Positions 53,225 to 61,503 of a stretch of 64,000 nt of DNA are shown piece by piece (the first letter of the stretch is position 1; every line of letters begins with the position of its first letter). The position numbers and the translations under genes were made by a program. The notes under the pieces were generated by a model. It did not search any database and was not told where the DNA came from. It worked only from the letters and a program-made list of their open reading frames with translations. This stretch comes from Micromonospora_G sp044458865. Its GTDB lineage: Bacteria; Actinomycetota; Actinomycetes; Mycobacteriales; Micromonosporaceae. The DNA lies in the NCBI RefSeq assembly GCF_044458865.1, contig NZ_JBITIH010000020.1, positions 84,229 to 148,228 of the forward strand, given 5' to 3'.

Positions 53225-53283
53225 GAGCCGGGCCGAGCCGAGCCGGTGCCGACGTGCCGTCACCCGCGCCCCGGTCACCTTGT

Positions 53284-53640
53284 TCAGCCAGGAAAGCGGT
53301 CGATGTTCTGCTCGACCCAGGTCCGCAGGTGCGCCAGGGGCTTGCAGGCGTCCTGCCCGAGTGGGGTGAGTGCGTACTCGACGTGCAGTGGCACGGCGGG
53401 ATAGACGGTCCGGTCGACCAGCCCGTGATCTTCGAGGCGCCGGAGGGTGTTGGTGAGCACCTTGGGGCTGATGCCCTGGAGGCGGGCCCTGATCGCGCCG
53501 AAGCGCTGCGGCCCCTGCTCAAGCGCGCCGAGGGCGAGGGCGCTCCACTTGTTCGCGAGCAGGTCGAGCATGTCGCGGCAGGGGCAGGCAGCGGCGTAGA
53601 CGTTGTTGGGTCCGCAGGTCTCGGTTGCGCTGTGGTTCAT
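53284..53640 (-). CDS. HxlR-family transcriptional regulator
   Basis: 118 residues. CPCRDMLDLLANKWSALALG is the N-terminal helix with a CxC pair, followed by the winged helix PQRFGAIRARLQGISPKVLT, NTLRRLEDHGLVDRTVYPA. Cysteines near the N-terminus in HxlR proteins can sense aldehydes or oxidants. Divergent from an oxidoreductase gene with a 73-base gap, suggesting it controls that gene. Length and motifs are normal for the family. Confidence 0.9.
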   Translation of the reverse strand: MNHSATETCGPNNVYAAACPCRDMLDLLANKWSALALGALEQGPQRFGAIRARLQGISPKVLTNTLRRLEDHGLVDRTVYPAVPLHVEYALTPLGQDACKPLAHLRTWVEQNIDRFPG

Positions 53641-53713
53641 CCGGGCACCGTACTACCCAACGGAAACTACGATCCCTTGACGGTAACTATCGCGTCGGGG
53701 ATAGCGTCCCGGT
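53641..53713. promoter_or_regulatory. Divergent HxlR/oxidoreductase promoter region
   Basis: Only 73 bases; TTGACGGTAACTATCGCG lies in it and could carry a -35 (TTGACG) and the HxlR site. AT-rich patches flank the start of the oxidoreductase. Confidence 0.5.
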
Positions 53714-54718
53714 ATGAACGATGCAATGCGTGCGGTGGGTTACCGCCGAAACCTGCCGATCACCGACCCGGAGAGCCTTCTCGACGCAGAGGCCCCGATT
53801 CCCACGCCCGGCCCCAACGATCTTCTCGTACGGGTCGAGGCCGTCTCGGTGAACCCGGTCGACGTCAAGGTCCGGGCCGGCGTCGACCCCGGCGGCGAGC
53901 TGAAGGTGCTCGGATTCGACGCGGCCGGCGTGGTCACCGCGGTCGGCGACCGGGTGAGCCGGTTCACCGTCGGAGACGAGGTCTACTACGCGGGCTCGAT
54001 CGGCCGGCCGGGCAGCAACGCCCAGTACCACGTGGTCGACGAGCACGTGGTCGGACACAAGCCGACGAGCCTGTCCTTCGCCGAGGCGGCGGCGCTCCCG
54101 CTGACCACGATCACCGCGTGGGAGGCGCTCTTCGACCGGTTCGCCCTGACCGAGAAGAGCACCGGTACGCTGCTCGTCCTCGGGGCGGCCGGCGGGGTCG
54201 GATCGATGGCGGTCCAGCTCGCCCGTACCCTGACCGAGCTGACCGTGGTCGGCACCGCCTCCCGGCCCGAGTCCCGCCAGTGGGTCACCGATCTCGGCGC
54301 CCACCAGGTGGTCGACCACCGGAACCTGGTCGAGTCCGTGCGTTCCGTCGCCCCGGACGGCGTGGACTACCTGATCAGCCCGTTCACGGCGGGCAACGTC
54401 GAGAGTTACGCCGAGATCGTGCGACCCGGGGGTCACATCGTCGCGATCGACGAGCCCGAGGGGCTGGACCTGCTGCCACTCAAGGCGAAGAGCATCAGCT
54501 GGCACTGGGAGTTCATGTTCACCCGGCCGCTCTTCCTCCCCACCGACCCCGCCCAGCACGAGTTGCTCGAAGAGACCGCCCGGCTGGTGGACGCCGGACG
54601 CCTGCGTACCACGATGACCACCCAGCTCGGGCCGATCGACGCGGCGAACCTGCGGCAGGCGCACGAACTGCTGGAGACCTCCTCGACCATCGGCAAGGTG
54701 GTCATCGCCGGCTTCTGA
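53714..54718 (+). CDS. Quinone oxidoreductase / zinc-type alcohol dehydrogenase-like protein
   Basis: 334 residues from ATG 53714 (ATG 53726 is possible). MDR fold: LLVRVEAVSVNPVDVKVRAG, VLGFDAAGVVTAVGDRVSRF, then LLVLGAAGGVGSMAVQLART (AAxxGVG nucleotide loop), and SWHWEFMFTRPLF. The structural-zinc cysteine cluster of alcohol dehydrogenases is absent, so it groups with zinc-free QOR-type enzymes despite common naming. NADPH-dependent reduction of quinone or enone is likely; substrate unknown. Coupled to the divergent HxlR gene. Confidence 0.9.
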   Translation: MNDAMRAVGYRRNLPITDPESLLDAEAPIPTPGPNDLLVRVEAVSVNPVDVKVRAGVDPGGELKVLGFDAAGVVTAVGDRVSRFTVGDEVYYAGSIGRPGSNAQYHVVDEHVVGHKPTSLSFAEAAALPLTTITAWEALFDRFALTEKSTGTLLVLGAAGGVGSMAVQLARTLTELTVVGTASRPESRQWVTDLGAHQVVDHRNLVESVRSVAPDGVDYLISPFTAGNVESYAEIVRPGGHIVAIDEPEGLDLLPLKAKSISWHWEFMFTRPLFLPTDPAQHELLEETARLVDAGRLRTTMTTQLGPIDAANLRQAHELLETSSTIGKVVIAGF

Positions 54719-54734
54719 CCCCGGCAACCGGGTC
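54717..54734. terminator. Short hairpin between oxidoreductase and GH3 gene
   Basis: GACCC(C)GG-CAA-CCGGGTC forms a 7-bp stem with one bulged C, between convergent stops. Confidence 0.5.
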
Positions 54735-54742
54735 GACGCCGG

Positions 54743-55954
54743 TCAGCCCTTCGGGCGGAGGGCGTCGACCCGGGCCACCGACTGGTCGATCCGGGCCTCG
54801 GTGATCCGACCGGTACGGACCAGGTTGACGACGTCGTCGAGGGTCTGGTTGACGATGTTCGGGTCGTACGTCTGCTGGTTTCCGAACACGAGCAGGTCGA
54901 GCCCGGCTTCGAGGGCGAGTGCGACCGCCTCGTCCCGGCCGAACTTGCTGGAGATCGCCACGGCCTGCATGTCGTCGCTGACGACCGGGCCCTTCCAACC
55001 GAGTTCTCCCCGGAGCAGGTTCGTCACGACCGCCGGTGAGAGCGAGGCCGGGAGCTTCGGGTCGAGCTGGCTGTTGAGCAGGTGGCCCACGAGGATCGAG
55101 TCGGCGTTGCCGCTGGCGATCAACTTCTGGTACGGCACCAGTTCGTTGCGGTGCCAGGTCTTGCTCACGTCGACCACCGTGAAGTCGGTGTTGCCGGTGG
55201 CGCTGCCCAGCCCGGGGAAGTGTTTGAGTGAGGTCTTCACTCCGGCTTCCCGGTGGACCTTGATCTCCTCGGTGGCGTTGGCGACGACGATGTCCGGATT
55301 GGCGGAGAAGCTGCGGTCCAGCTTGCCGATCGCGGGGTTGTTCGGGTTGACGTCGAGGTCGACGACGGGTGCGTAGTTGAGTGTGATGCCGACCGACGTG
55401 AGGCTGTGGACCAGCCCCTGCGCCCAGGTGCGGGTGGCCGCCGGGGAGTTCTCCGCCCCGATCTCGGCCTCCGACCGGGTGGCGGGGAATCCGTTGCTCG
55501 GGTTGAGCCGGGCGACGCGCCCGCCCTCCTGGTCGATCGAGACGATCAGTCGTCCGGGCGAGGCCCCTCGCAGGCTCTTGACGAGCGCGGTGACCTGCGC
55601 TGGCGAGGTGATGTTGCGTGGGGCGTCGGTCTGGAGGTCGCGGTCGAAGAGGATCACGCCGCCGAGACCCTCGCGTACGGCCTTCATGATCCAGTCGTTC
55701 GCGCCGACCTGTTCGCCCCGGAAACCGACCACGAGCAGGCTCGCGATCTTGCGACGGAGTGCCGCCTCGTCGAGCGGCGCGGTTCCGGCCGCCCGGGAGG
55801 TCGGGGACTGTGGCGCGCTGGGCGACTGCGGGTTCGGCTGCGGCCTGGCCGTCGTTGACGACCCACAGCCGACGAGACCGGCCGCGACCGCGGCGGAGCC
55901 GGTGGCCGTGAGTAGCGAACGGCGGGTCAGGCGGGCATCCTTCACCTGGTTCAC
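54743..55954 (-). CDS. Lipoprotein beta-N-acetylhexosaminidase-like protein (GH3, NagZ-type subfamily)
   Basis: 403 residues from GTG 55954 (GTG 55945 possible). Twin-arginine-like signal TRRSLLTATGSAAVAAGLVG ending in lipobox LVGC. GH3 domain: KIASLLVVGFRGEQ, SIDQEGGRVARLNP, FPATRSEAEIG, and the nucleophile-containing VVSDDMQAVAI (Asp in SDD). The KHFPGLGSATGNTDF segment corresponds to the NagZ KHFPGHG...DSH loop: the His of its catalytic dyad is Asp here and GHG reads GLG. Activity as an N-acetylglucosaminidase is thus uncertain; it is nonetheless a widespread actinobacterial form. Confidence 0.85.
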   Translation of the reverse strand: MNQVKDARLTRRSLLTATGSAAVAAGLVGCGSSTTARPQPNPQSPSAPQSPTSRAAGTAPLDEAALRRKIASLLVVGFRGEQVGANDWIMKAVREGLGGVILFDRDLQTDAPRNITSPAQVTALVKSLRGASPGRLIVSIDQEGGRVARLNPSNGFPATRSEAEIGAENSPAATRTWAQGLVHSLTSVGITLNYAPVVDLDVNPNNPAIGKLDRSFSANPDIVVANATEEIKVHREAGVKTSLKHFPGLGSATGNTDFTVVDVSKTWHRNELVPYQKLIASGNADSILVGHLLNSQLDPKLPASLSPAVVTNLLRGELGWKGPVVSDDMQAVAISSKFGRDEAVALALEAGLDLLVFGNQQTYDPNIVNQTLDDVVNLVRTGRITEARIDQSVARVDALRPKG

Positions 55955-56098
55955 GCTACGACCGTCGTCGTGACCGGGTAGCCATATCGTGGCTCTTCGA
56001 CGCCCCGGGCGGGTGAAGGCGGACCGATGGGCGGGCGAAGGCGGACCGATGACGGCCCGGGAGTCTGGATTGTCGTACCCCGGCGGCAACATGTGTCC

Positions 56099-56512
56099 AT
56101 GGCTGCCCCCGCCCTGGACCAGGATCTCGACCGGTCCCGCGTGCTGTCGCTGCGCGAGGCCCGCACCCGGCTGACCCAGCTTGTCGCCCTCGCCGAACTC
56201 ACCGACACGGTCACCGTCATCGCCCGCGACGGTGACCCGCGACCGATCGCCGCGATCGTGCCGGCACCCGCGGCGCGCACCGTCGCGCGGGCCCGCGCCG
56301 ACGCCGACCGGGTCGCCGAGGTCACGGCGGGCTGGGCCCGCCGCCTCGACGAACTGCACCAGCAGAGCGCGCGTCGCCACGCGGCCGAACTGCGGGCGGT
56401 GACCGACGCTCTCGCCGAGGCGTGGGCCGAACTCGACCGCCGGGTCGTCCCGGGAAGCGACCCGGCCCTGCTCCGGCTACGCGCGGCCCACGCCGACCTG
56501 CTGCGCGGCTGA
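56099..56512 (+). CDS. Phd/YefM-like domain protein (orphan)
   Basis: 137 residues from ATG 56099. The N-terminal half, SRVLSLREARTRLTQLVALA, LTDTVTVIARDGDPRPIAAI, then VPAPAART, is an antitoxin of the Phd/YefM type (a short helix-strand DNA-binding domain ending in an IVP-like box). The C-terminal half is a long charged helix (RRLDELHQQSARRHAAELRA), possibly a coiled coil. No toxin gene lies beside it; the neighbours are GH3 and chitinase genes in the opposite orientation. It could be a solitary regulator. Confidence 0.65.
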   Translation: MAAPALDQDLDRSRVLSLREARTRLTQLVALAELTDTVTVIARDGDPRPIAAIVPAPAARTVARARADADRVAEVTAGWARRLDELHQQSARRHAAELRAVTDALAEAWAELDRRVVPGSDPALLRLRAAHADLLRG

Positions 56513-56521
56513 CCCACTCGA

Positions 56522-56550
56522 CCGTGCGGCGGAGTCTCTCCACCGCGCGG
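56522..56550. terminator. Hairpin between Phd-like gene and chitinase
   Basis: Outer stem CCGTGCGG/CCGCGCGG (one G.T pair), inner stem GGAG/CTCC around TCT. It lies between convergent stop codons. Confidence 0.55.
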
Positions 56551-56572
56551 CCGGCGGGTGGGCCGGTGTGGC

Positions 56573-57952
56573 TCAGCGTGACTGGAGCGCCTTGACGTTG
56601 TCGCCGAAGGTCCAGTTCTTCGAGCCGTCCCAGTTCAGCGACCAGGTCATCAGCCCCTTGAGCCCGTTCTGGTAGGTGTTCCACGCCTGCGCCACCAACG
56701 CGGGCGACATGTAGCCGCCTCCGGCTCCCGGCTGCGCGGGCAGGCCGGGCACCTGCTTGTCGTACGGCACCCGGATGGTGGTGCCCTGGACGACCAGACC
56801 CGTGTTCAGGCAGTTGGTCTGCGCGGTGAACCCCTGCACGGTGCCGGCGGCGTACGAGTCGCCGGAGCAGCCGTACATGCTGCCGTTGTAGTACTGCATG
56901 TTCAGCCACCAGAGCCGGCCGTTGTCGGCGTACTTCTTCACGATCGGCAGGTAGGCACCCCAGATCGACCCGTACGTGACGCTGCCGCCGGTGACGTACG
57001 CGGTCTCGGGTGCCATGGTGAGCCCGAAGTTGGCGGGCATCTGGGCGAGCACGCCGTCGATGATGCGGATCAGGTTCGCCTGCGACGTGGACAACTGGTT
57101 GATGTTGCCGCTGCCGGTCAGGCCGGTCTCGATGTCGATGTCGATGCCGTCGAAGTTGTACCGCTTGAGGATCGGCACCACGGTCGCGACGAAGCGGTTG
57201 GCCACGGTGCTGGAGCTGAGGTCGATGCCGGCGGTCGCGCCTCCGATGGAGAGCAGGATGGTGAGCCCCGCCGCCTTGGCCTGGCACATTTCGGCCGGGG
57301 TCGCGACCTTCACGCCCACGTCCATGCCGTCCTCCCAGAGGACGGTGCCGTCGGAGCGGATGACCGGGAAGGCCGCGTTGATCACGTTGTAGCCGTGGGT
57401 ACGGATGCGCTGGTCGGTGATCGGGATCCAGCCGAGCGGGGGGTGCACCCCGTTCGCCGCGCCGTCCCAGTTCTCCCAGTACCCGTGCAGCACCTTGCCG
57501 GCCGGCCGCGACTTCACCGCGCACGTCTCCGACCCCGGCGGGGAGGTGGTCGTCGGGGTGGGAGTCGGGGTACGGGTCGGCGTGGGCGACGGGGTGGGAG
57601 TCCGGGTGGCCGTGGGGGAGGGCGTCGGGGTGCGGGTCGGGGTCGGGCTGCTACCGCCGTCGCAGGCGCCGAGGTCGCGCCAGAGGGAGGCCGCCGCGAC
57701 CGGGTTCCAACCGGCTCCGGGTGGTGGTGTGTGCGTCACCAGTGCCTCGTAGAGCCGGCCGTTGTAGGTCACCCGACTTCCCACCGGATAGGTGACACCT
57801 TCGGCCCAGGGTGGTGACGTACAGACGACGAGGACGGCTGGCGGAGCCCCGTCAGCCGGTGCGGCGAGACCGTTCGGTGCCGCGACGAGCCCGGTCGCGA
57901 TCGCCGTTGCGGCACCGGTCACCAGGGCGATTACCTCACGTCGAAACCTCAT
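56573..57952 (-). CDS. Secreted GH18 chitinase with N-terminal carbohydrate-binding module
   Basis: 459 residues from ATG 57952; ATG 57967 would add five residues. Signal peptide (VIALVTGAATAIATGLVAAP). A type 5/12 carbohydrate-binding module (WAEGVTYPVGSRVTYNGRLY, WNPVAAASLWRDLG) is followed by a Pro/Thr repeat linker (residues 101-140) and the GH18 barrel with NFDGIDIDIETG (Asp268-Asp271-Asp273-Glu275, catalytic Glu275), SIGGATAG, and LMTWSLNWDGSKNW. All catalytic residues of chitinases are present. Degrades chitin outside the cell. The linker DNA is itself a near-perfect repeat of CCGACCCCGACCCG-type units. Confidence 0.95.
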   Translation of the reverse strand: MRFRREVIALVTGAATAIATGLVAAPNGLAAPADGAPPAVLVVCTSPPWAEGVTYPVGSRVTYNGRLYEALVTHTPPPGAGWNPVAAASLWRDLGACDGGSSPTPTRTPTPSPTATRTPTPSPTPTRTPTPTPTTTSPPGSETCAVKSRPAGKVLHGYWENWDGAANGVHPPLGWIPITDQRIRTHGYNVINAAFPVIRSDGTVLWEDGMDVGVKVATPAEMCQAKAAGLTILLSIGGATAGIDLSSSTVANRFVATVVPILKRYNFDGIDIDIETGLTGSGNINQLSTSQANLIRIIDGVLAQMPANFGLTMAPETAYVTGGSVTYGSIWGAYLPIVKKYADNGRLWWLNMQYYNGSMYGCSGDSYAAGTVQGFTAQTNCLNTGLVVQGTTIRVPYDKQVPGLPAQPGAGGGYMSPALVAQAWNTYQNGLKGLMTWSLNWDGSKNWTFGDNVKALQSR

Positions 57953-57985
57953 GACACCCACCCCCATCGATGGCCGGGAGCCTAT

Positions 57986-58010
57986 CAGTTAACTTTGCTA
58001 AATGTAACTG
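57986..58010. promoter_or_regulatory. Inverted repeat upstream of chitinase
   Basis: CAGTTA (57986) and TAACTG (58005) flank a 13-base AT-rich spacer, about 35-58 bases before the chitinase start on the minus strand. Possible repressor or activator site, different in sequence from the DasR box. Confidence 0.5.
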
Positions 58011-58137
58011 TGTCGATTTCTCGTGGCCTGCGCTCCCGCGCCGCGAAAGTGAACTTATCGGTAAGCATCGGACATATAATCGGTTCTGTTGGTGAGGGAG
58101 CAGATGATGTCTTGTGCCGTGACGGCGCGGAGCCCGC

Positions 58138-60027
58138 GTGGCTGACCATCCTCCTTCCGGGATGCTCGGCCGGACGACCTGGACCCATGGCCTCGCCGCG
58201 CCGCTGCGCACGTTCATCCGTACGGAGGCGGGCAGCGCGGGCGTGCTGGTCGCCGCCATCGCCGGGGCGCTGCTCTGGGCGAACCTCGACCCCCACTCGT
58301 ACGAGGTGCTCTGGCAGACCCGGTTCTCCATCGAACTCGGCAACTGGAGCGTGGGCTACAACCTGCGCACCTGGGTCAACAGCGGGCTGATGACACTCTT
58401 CTTCCTGGTCGTCGGGTTGGAGGCGCGCAGGGAGTTCGACCTCGGTGACCTCCGCGACCGGCGGCGCTTCCTGCTGCCGGCGTTCGCCGGGATCACCGGC
58501 ATGCTGCTCCCGGTCCTGATCTTCCTACTGGTCAACCAGGGCGGACCCGGCGCGCACGGCTGGGGTGCGGCCATGTCCACCGACACCGCGCTCGCCCTCG
58601 GCCTGCTCGCACTGCTCGGGCGGGACGTACCCGAGCAGGCGCGGGTCTTCCTGCTGACCGTCTTCGTGGTCGACGACCTGCTCGCACTCGTGGTCATCGC
58701 CGTGGTCTACAGCGAGCACATCAGGATGCTGCCGCTGGTCCTCGCGGTCGTGTTCTTCGCCGTCGTGCTCGGGCTGCGGGTGCTGGGCGTACGGCGAGGC
58801 GTCGTCTACGCCCCGTTCTGCGTCGCTCTCTGGGGTGCGTTGCTGGCCAGCGGGGTCGAGCCGGTGGTGGCCGGGCTTCTCATCGGGCTCACCGCCAGCG
58901 CCTACTCACCGGCCCGGGGTGCACTCGAACGGGCCAGCAAGCTGTTCAAGCTCTACCGTGAGCAGCCCACCGCCGAACTCGCCCGCTCCGCCACCCTCGG
59001 ACTGGCCCGGTCACTCTCGCCGAACGACCGGCTCCAGCGGTGGTACCACCCGTGGTCGAGCTACGTCATCGTCCCGCTCTTCGGACTGGCCAACGCCGGC
59101 ATCACCATCGACGGCACGCTTCTCGCCCACGCCTTCACCTCGCCGATCACCCTCGGCATCCTGCTCGGGTACGTCATCGGCAAACCGGTCGCGGTGGTCG
59201 GCGTCTCGTGGCTGCTGGCGCTGGTCAGCCGGGGCCGGATCCGCCCCACGGTCGGCTGGGCGGCGGTCCTCGGCAGCGGCACCATCGCCGGCATCGGCTT
59301 CACCGTGTCGTTGCTGATCGCCACCCTCGCCTTCGACGGCCAGCAACTCGTCGAGGCGAAGGTCGGGGTGCTCGCCGCGGCCCTGGTCGCCTCCCTGCTC
59401 ACCTGGACCGTCTACCGGATCACGGCGGCACTGCCGAAGGCCCGCAAGGCCCGTGCCCTACTCGGCGTGGCCGAGCAGTTGGTCGACCTCATCCCACCGG
59501 TCGACCCGGACCGCGACCACGTACGGGGACCGGAGGACGCCTCGGTGACGGTGGTCGAGTACGGCGACTTCCAGTGCCCGTACTGCGGCCAGGCCGAGCC
59601 GGCGGTACGCGAACTGCTCGCCGACGCCGACCTGCGTTACGTCTGGCGCCACCTGCCGCTGACCGACGTGCACCCGCAGGCGCTGCTCGCGGCGGAGGCG
59701 GCCGAGGCGGCAGCCGCCCAGGGCGCGTTCTGGGAGATGCACGACCTCCTCCTCGACCACCAGGACAAGCTGACAATGCCGGACCTGCTCGGTTACGCCG
59801 ACCGGCTCGGCCTGGACCGGGAGCGGTTCCGGGAGGGGTTGCGCTCGGAGACGTACGCCGGACGGGTCGCTCGCGATCTCCAGTCGGCTGACCTGAGCGG
59901 TGTCTCCGGCACCCCGACGTTCTTCATCAACGAGCAGCGCCACTACGGCGCGTACGACATCGACACCCTGACCCGGGCGATCAAGATCGCCCGCGCCCGT
60001 GCCCGGATCGGTGCCGCCCCAACCTGA
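58138..60027 (+). CDS. nhaA: Na+/H+ antiporter NhaA fused to a DsbA-like thioredoxin domain
   Basis: 629 residues from GTG 58138. NhaA domain with about 12 helices; the essential Asp pair is Asp179-Asp180 (VFVVDDLLALVV), with STDTALALGLLALLG in helix IV. The C-terminal 180 residues form a DsbA-like fold (VVEYGDFQCPYCGQAEPAVR, catalytic CPYC at 480-483; GVSGTPTFFINEQRHYG, cis-Pro loop). Such fusions are common in actinobacteria. The antiporter part uses the proton gradient to expel Na+; the role of the thioredoxin part is unclear, though thiol redox control of transport or a periplasmic-side oxidase are possibilities. Orientation of the domain relative to the membrane was not determined. Confidence 0.92.
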   Translation: MADHPPSGMLGRTTWTHGLAAPLRTFIRTEAGSAGVLVAAIAGALLWANLDPHSYEVLWQTRFSIELGNWSVGYNLRTWVNSGLMTLFFLVVGLEARREFDLGDLRDRRRFLLPAFAGITGMLLPVLIFLLVNQGGPGAHGWGAAMSTDTALALGLLALLGRDVPEQARVFLLTVFVVDDLLALVVIAVVYSEHIRMLPLVLAVVFFAVVLGLRVLGVRRGVVYAPFCVALWGALLASGVEPVVAGLLIGLTASAYSPARGALERASKLFKLYREQPTAELARSATLGLARSLSPNDRLQRWYHPWSSYVIVPLFGLANAGITIDGTLLAHAFTSPITLGILLGYVIGKPVAVVGVSWLLALVSRGRIRPTVGWAAVLGSGTIAGIGFTVSLLIATLAFDGQQLVEAKVGVLAAALVASLLTWTVYRITAALPKARKARALLGVAEQLVDLIPPVDPDRDHVRGPEDASVTVVEYGDFQCPYCGQAEPAVRELLADADLRYVWRHLPLTDVHPQALLAAEAAEAAAAQGAFWEMHDLLLDHQDKLTMPDLLGYADRLGLDRERFREGLRSETYAGRVARDLQSADLSGVSGTPTFFINEQRHYGAYDIDTLTRAIKIARARARIGAAPT

Positions 60028-60076
60028 CAGCCGCCCACCCGCCCCGCCCGTCACGTCGCGTCGGAGCCCTCGCCGG

Positions 60077-60499
60077 TCAGTGCGACTCGTCCGCGTCGAG
60101 GTAGACCCACTGTCCGTCCTCGCGGACAAAACGGCTCCGCTCGTACACCGTGTTGGTCTGTCCTGATTCGCGGTAGTGCGCCCGGAACTCGACCGTGCCC
60201 GTGGTGTCGAAGAGGCCACCCTGTTCGGCGCCGAGGACGTCGAGCCGGGTCCAGTGCTGCCGGGGGTCGAGCGTCAGCCGGGCCGGCCGGGTGGTGGAGT
60301 GCCAGGTCCGCGACAGGTAGTCGGCGTCCCCGACGGAGAAGGCGCTGAACCGGGACCGCATAAGCTGCTCCGCCGTCGCCGCGGTGGTCTCCCGCCGGTG
60401 CAGGCGGCCACAGCAGCCACCGTACGGCTCGGTCGAACCGCAGGGACAGAGGCGGGTCGATGGGTCGGCGGTCGCTCGACGGGCAGGGCGTTTCGGCAC
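60077..60499 (-). CDS. YchJ-family protein with SEC-C-type zinc motif
   Basis: 140 residues from GTG 60499. CPCGSTEPYGGCCGRLH is the SEC-C-like zinc-binding motif, followed by MRSRFSAFSVGDADYLSRTW and VEFRAHYRESGQTNTVYERS. This is the normal architecture of the short YchJ/UPF0225 family. Function unknown; convergent with NhaA. Confidence 0.88.
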   Translation of the reverse strand: MPKRPARRATADPSTRLCPCGSTEPYGGCCGRLHRRETTAATAEQLMRSRFSAFSVGDADYLSRTWHSTTRPARLTLDPRQHWTRLDVLGAEQGGLFDTTGTVEFRAHYRESGQTNTVYERSRFVREDGQWVYLDADESH

Positions 60500-60657
60500 A
60501 GGATCATTCTGACCCAGTGGGCGTCGAGGACGTCGTGCGTGGCCGGTCGTAGGTGACGAAGCGCTCCAGCACGGCACCGTCGGCGACGAAGAGGACAGAA
60601 GCGAATCTTCATCAGATCTTAGGCAACGGCTGATTCGGTTGCCGGAGTTTATGAGGT

Positions 60658-61503
60658 GTGCACGAAGAAGGACTGACGCCCGACGGCGAGCGGAGCGTCC
60701 GACCCCGCCCACGGTGGAAGAGGCGCCTCGTGACGGCGGCGACCCTCGCATCGGTGCTTCTGGTCACGGGTGTGGTCGTGGGCCTGCCCCGGTGGCGGGC
60801 AGCCGACGAGGTCACCCGGGCCGACCCGGGTTGGTCCGCCTGGGCCATGCTCGACCGGAAGACCCTGGAGGTGACCGGATCCCGCAACGCGGCGAGCCCC
60901 AACCGGGTCGAGCTGATGGTCGCGGTCTGGATAGCCGCCGACGACCTGCGCCGGCTGTCCGAGCGCGGTTTCCAACCCAACGCCGCCGAACTCGCCGCGC
61001 TCTCCTCGGTGCTCAGATACGGCGACGACCAGGCCGCCCAGACGTTCTACCGGCGTAACGGCGGGGACCAGATCATCCAGCGGCTGATCGAGCTCTGCGG
61101 CCTGGTCGATACGGCGATCCGCCCGGGGTGGTGGTCGCTGACCGAGATGTCGTCGAACGACGCCGTACGGATGGGTGCCTGCATCGCCGACGGGCGGGCC
61201 GCCGGCTCCCAGTGGACGAAGTGGGTGCTGGACGAGATGCGGCAGGTCCCCAGGGAGGAGCGGTTCGGCATCGTCGTGACCCTCCCCGCCGACCAGCAGG
61301 GCGCGGTGGCGATGACGAACGGCTGGACACTGCACGTGAACGAGGGGCTGTGGGTGGTCAACTGCCTGGCCATCGCCGACAACTGGATCCTCGCCGTGCA
61401 GACCCGCTACCCGCAACGGATCGGCGACCTCGGCCACGGGGCGAAGACCTGCGCAGACATCGCCCGGCAGGTGCTGCCCCCGATCCTGGGCGGGGCGAGT
61501 TGA
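60658..61503 (+). CDS. Membrane-anchored pseudo-serine-hydrolase (beta-lactamase fold, catalytic residues lost)
   Basis: 281 residues. One N-terminal anchor (LVTAATLASVLLVTGVVVGL). The rest aligns along its length with the serine hydrolase at 14493-15515, for example WAMLDRKTLEVTG, LIELCGLVDTAI, NDAVRMGACIADGRAAGSQW and NCLAIADNWILAVQTRYPQR. At the catalytic positions, SxxK has become L86-M-V-A89 (in ELMVAVWIAADDL), SDD is G122-D-D, and KNG is T220-N-G. Without the nucleophile and general base, hydrolysis is not possible. It overlaps the PBP gene by 4 bp (TTGA), so the two are made together. A substrate-sensing or scaffold role is likely (inference). Confidence 0.82.
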   Translation: MHEEGLTPDGERSVRPRPRWKRRLVTAATLASVLLVTGVVVGLPRWRAADEVTRADPGWSAWAMLDRKTLEVTGSRNAASPNRVELMVAVWIAADDLRRLSERGFQPNAAELAALSSVLRYGDDQAAQTFYRRNGGDQIIQRLIELCGLVDTAIRPGWWSLTEMSSNDAVRMGACIADGRAAGSQWTKWVLDEMRQVPREERFGIVVTLPADQQGAVAMTNGWTLHVNEGLWVVNCLAIADNWILAVQTRYPQRIGDLGHGAKTCADIARQVLPPILGGAS

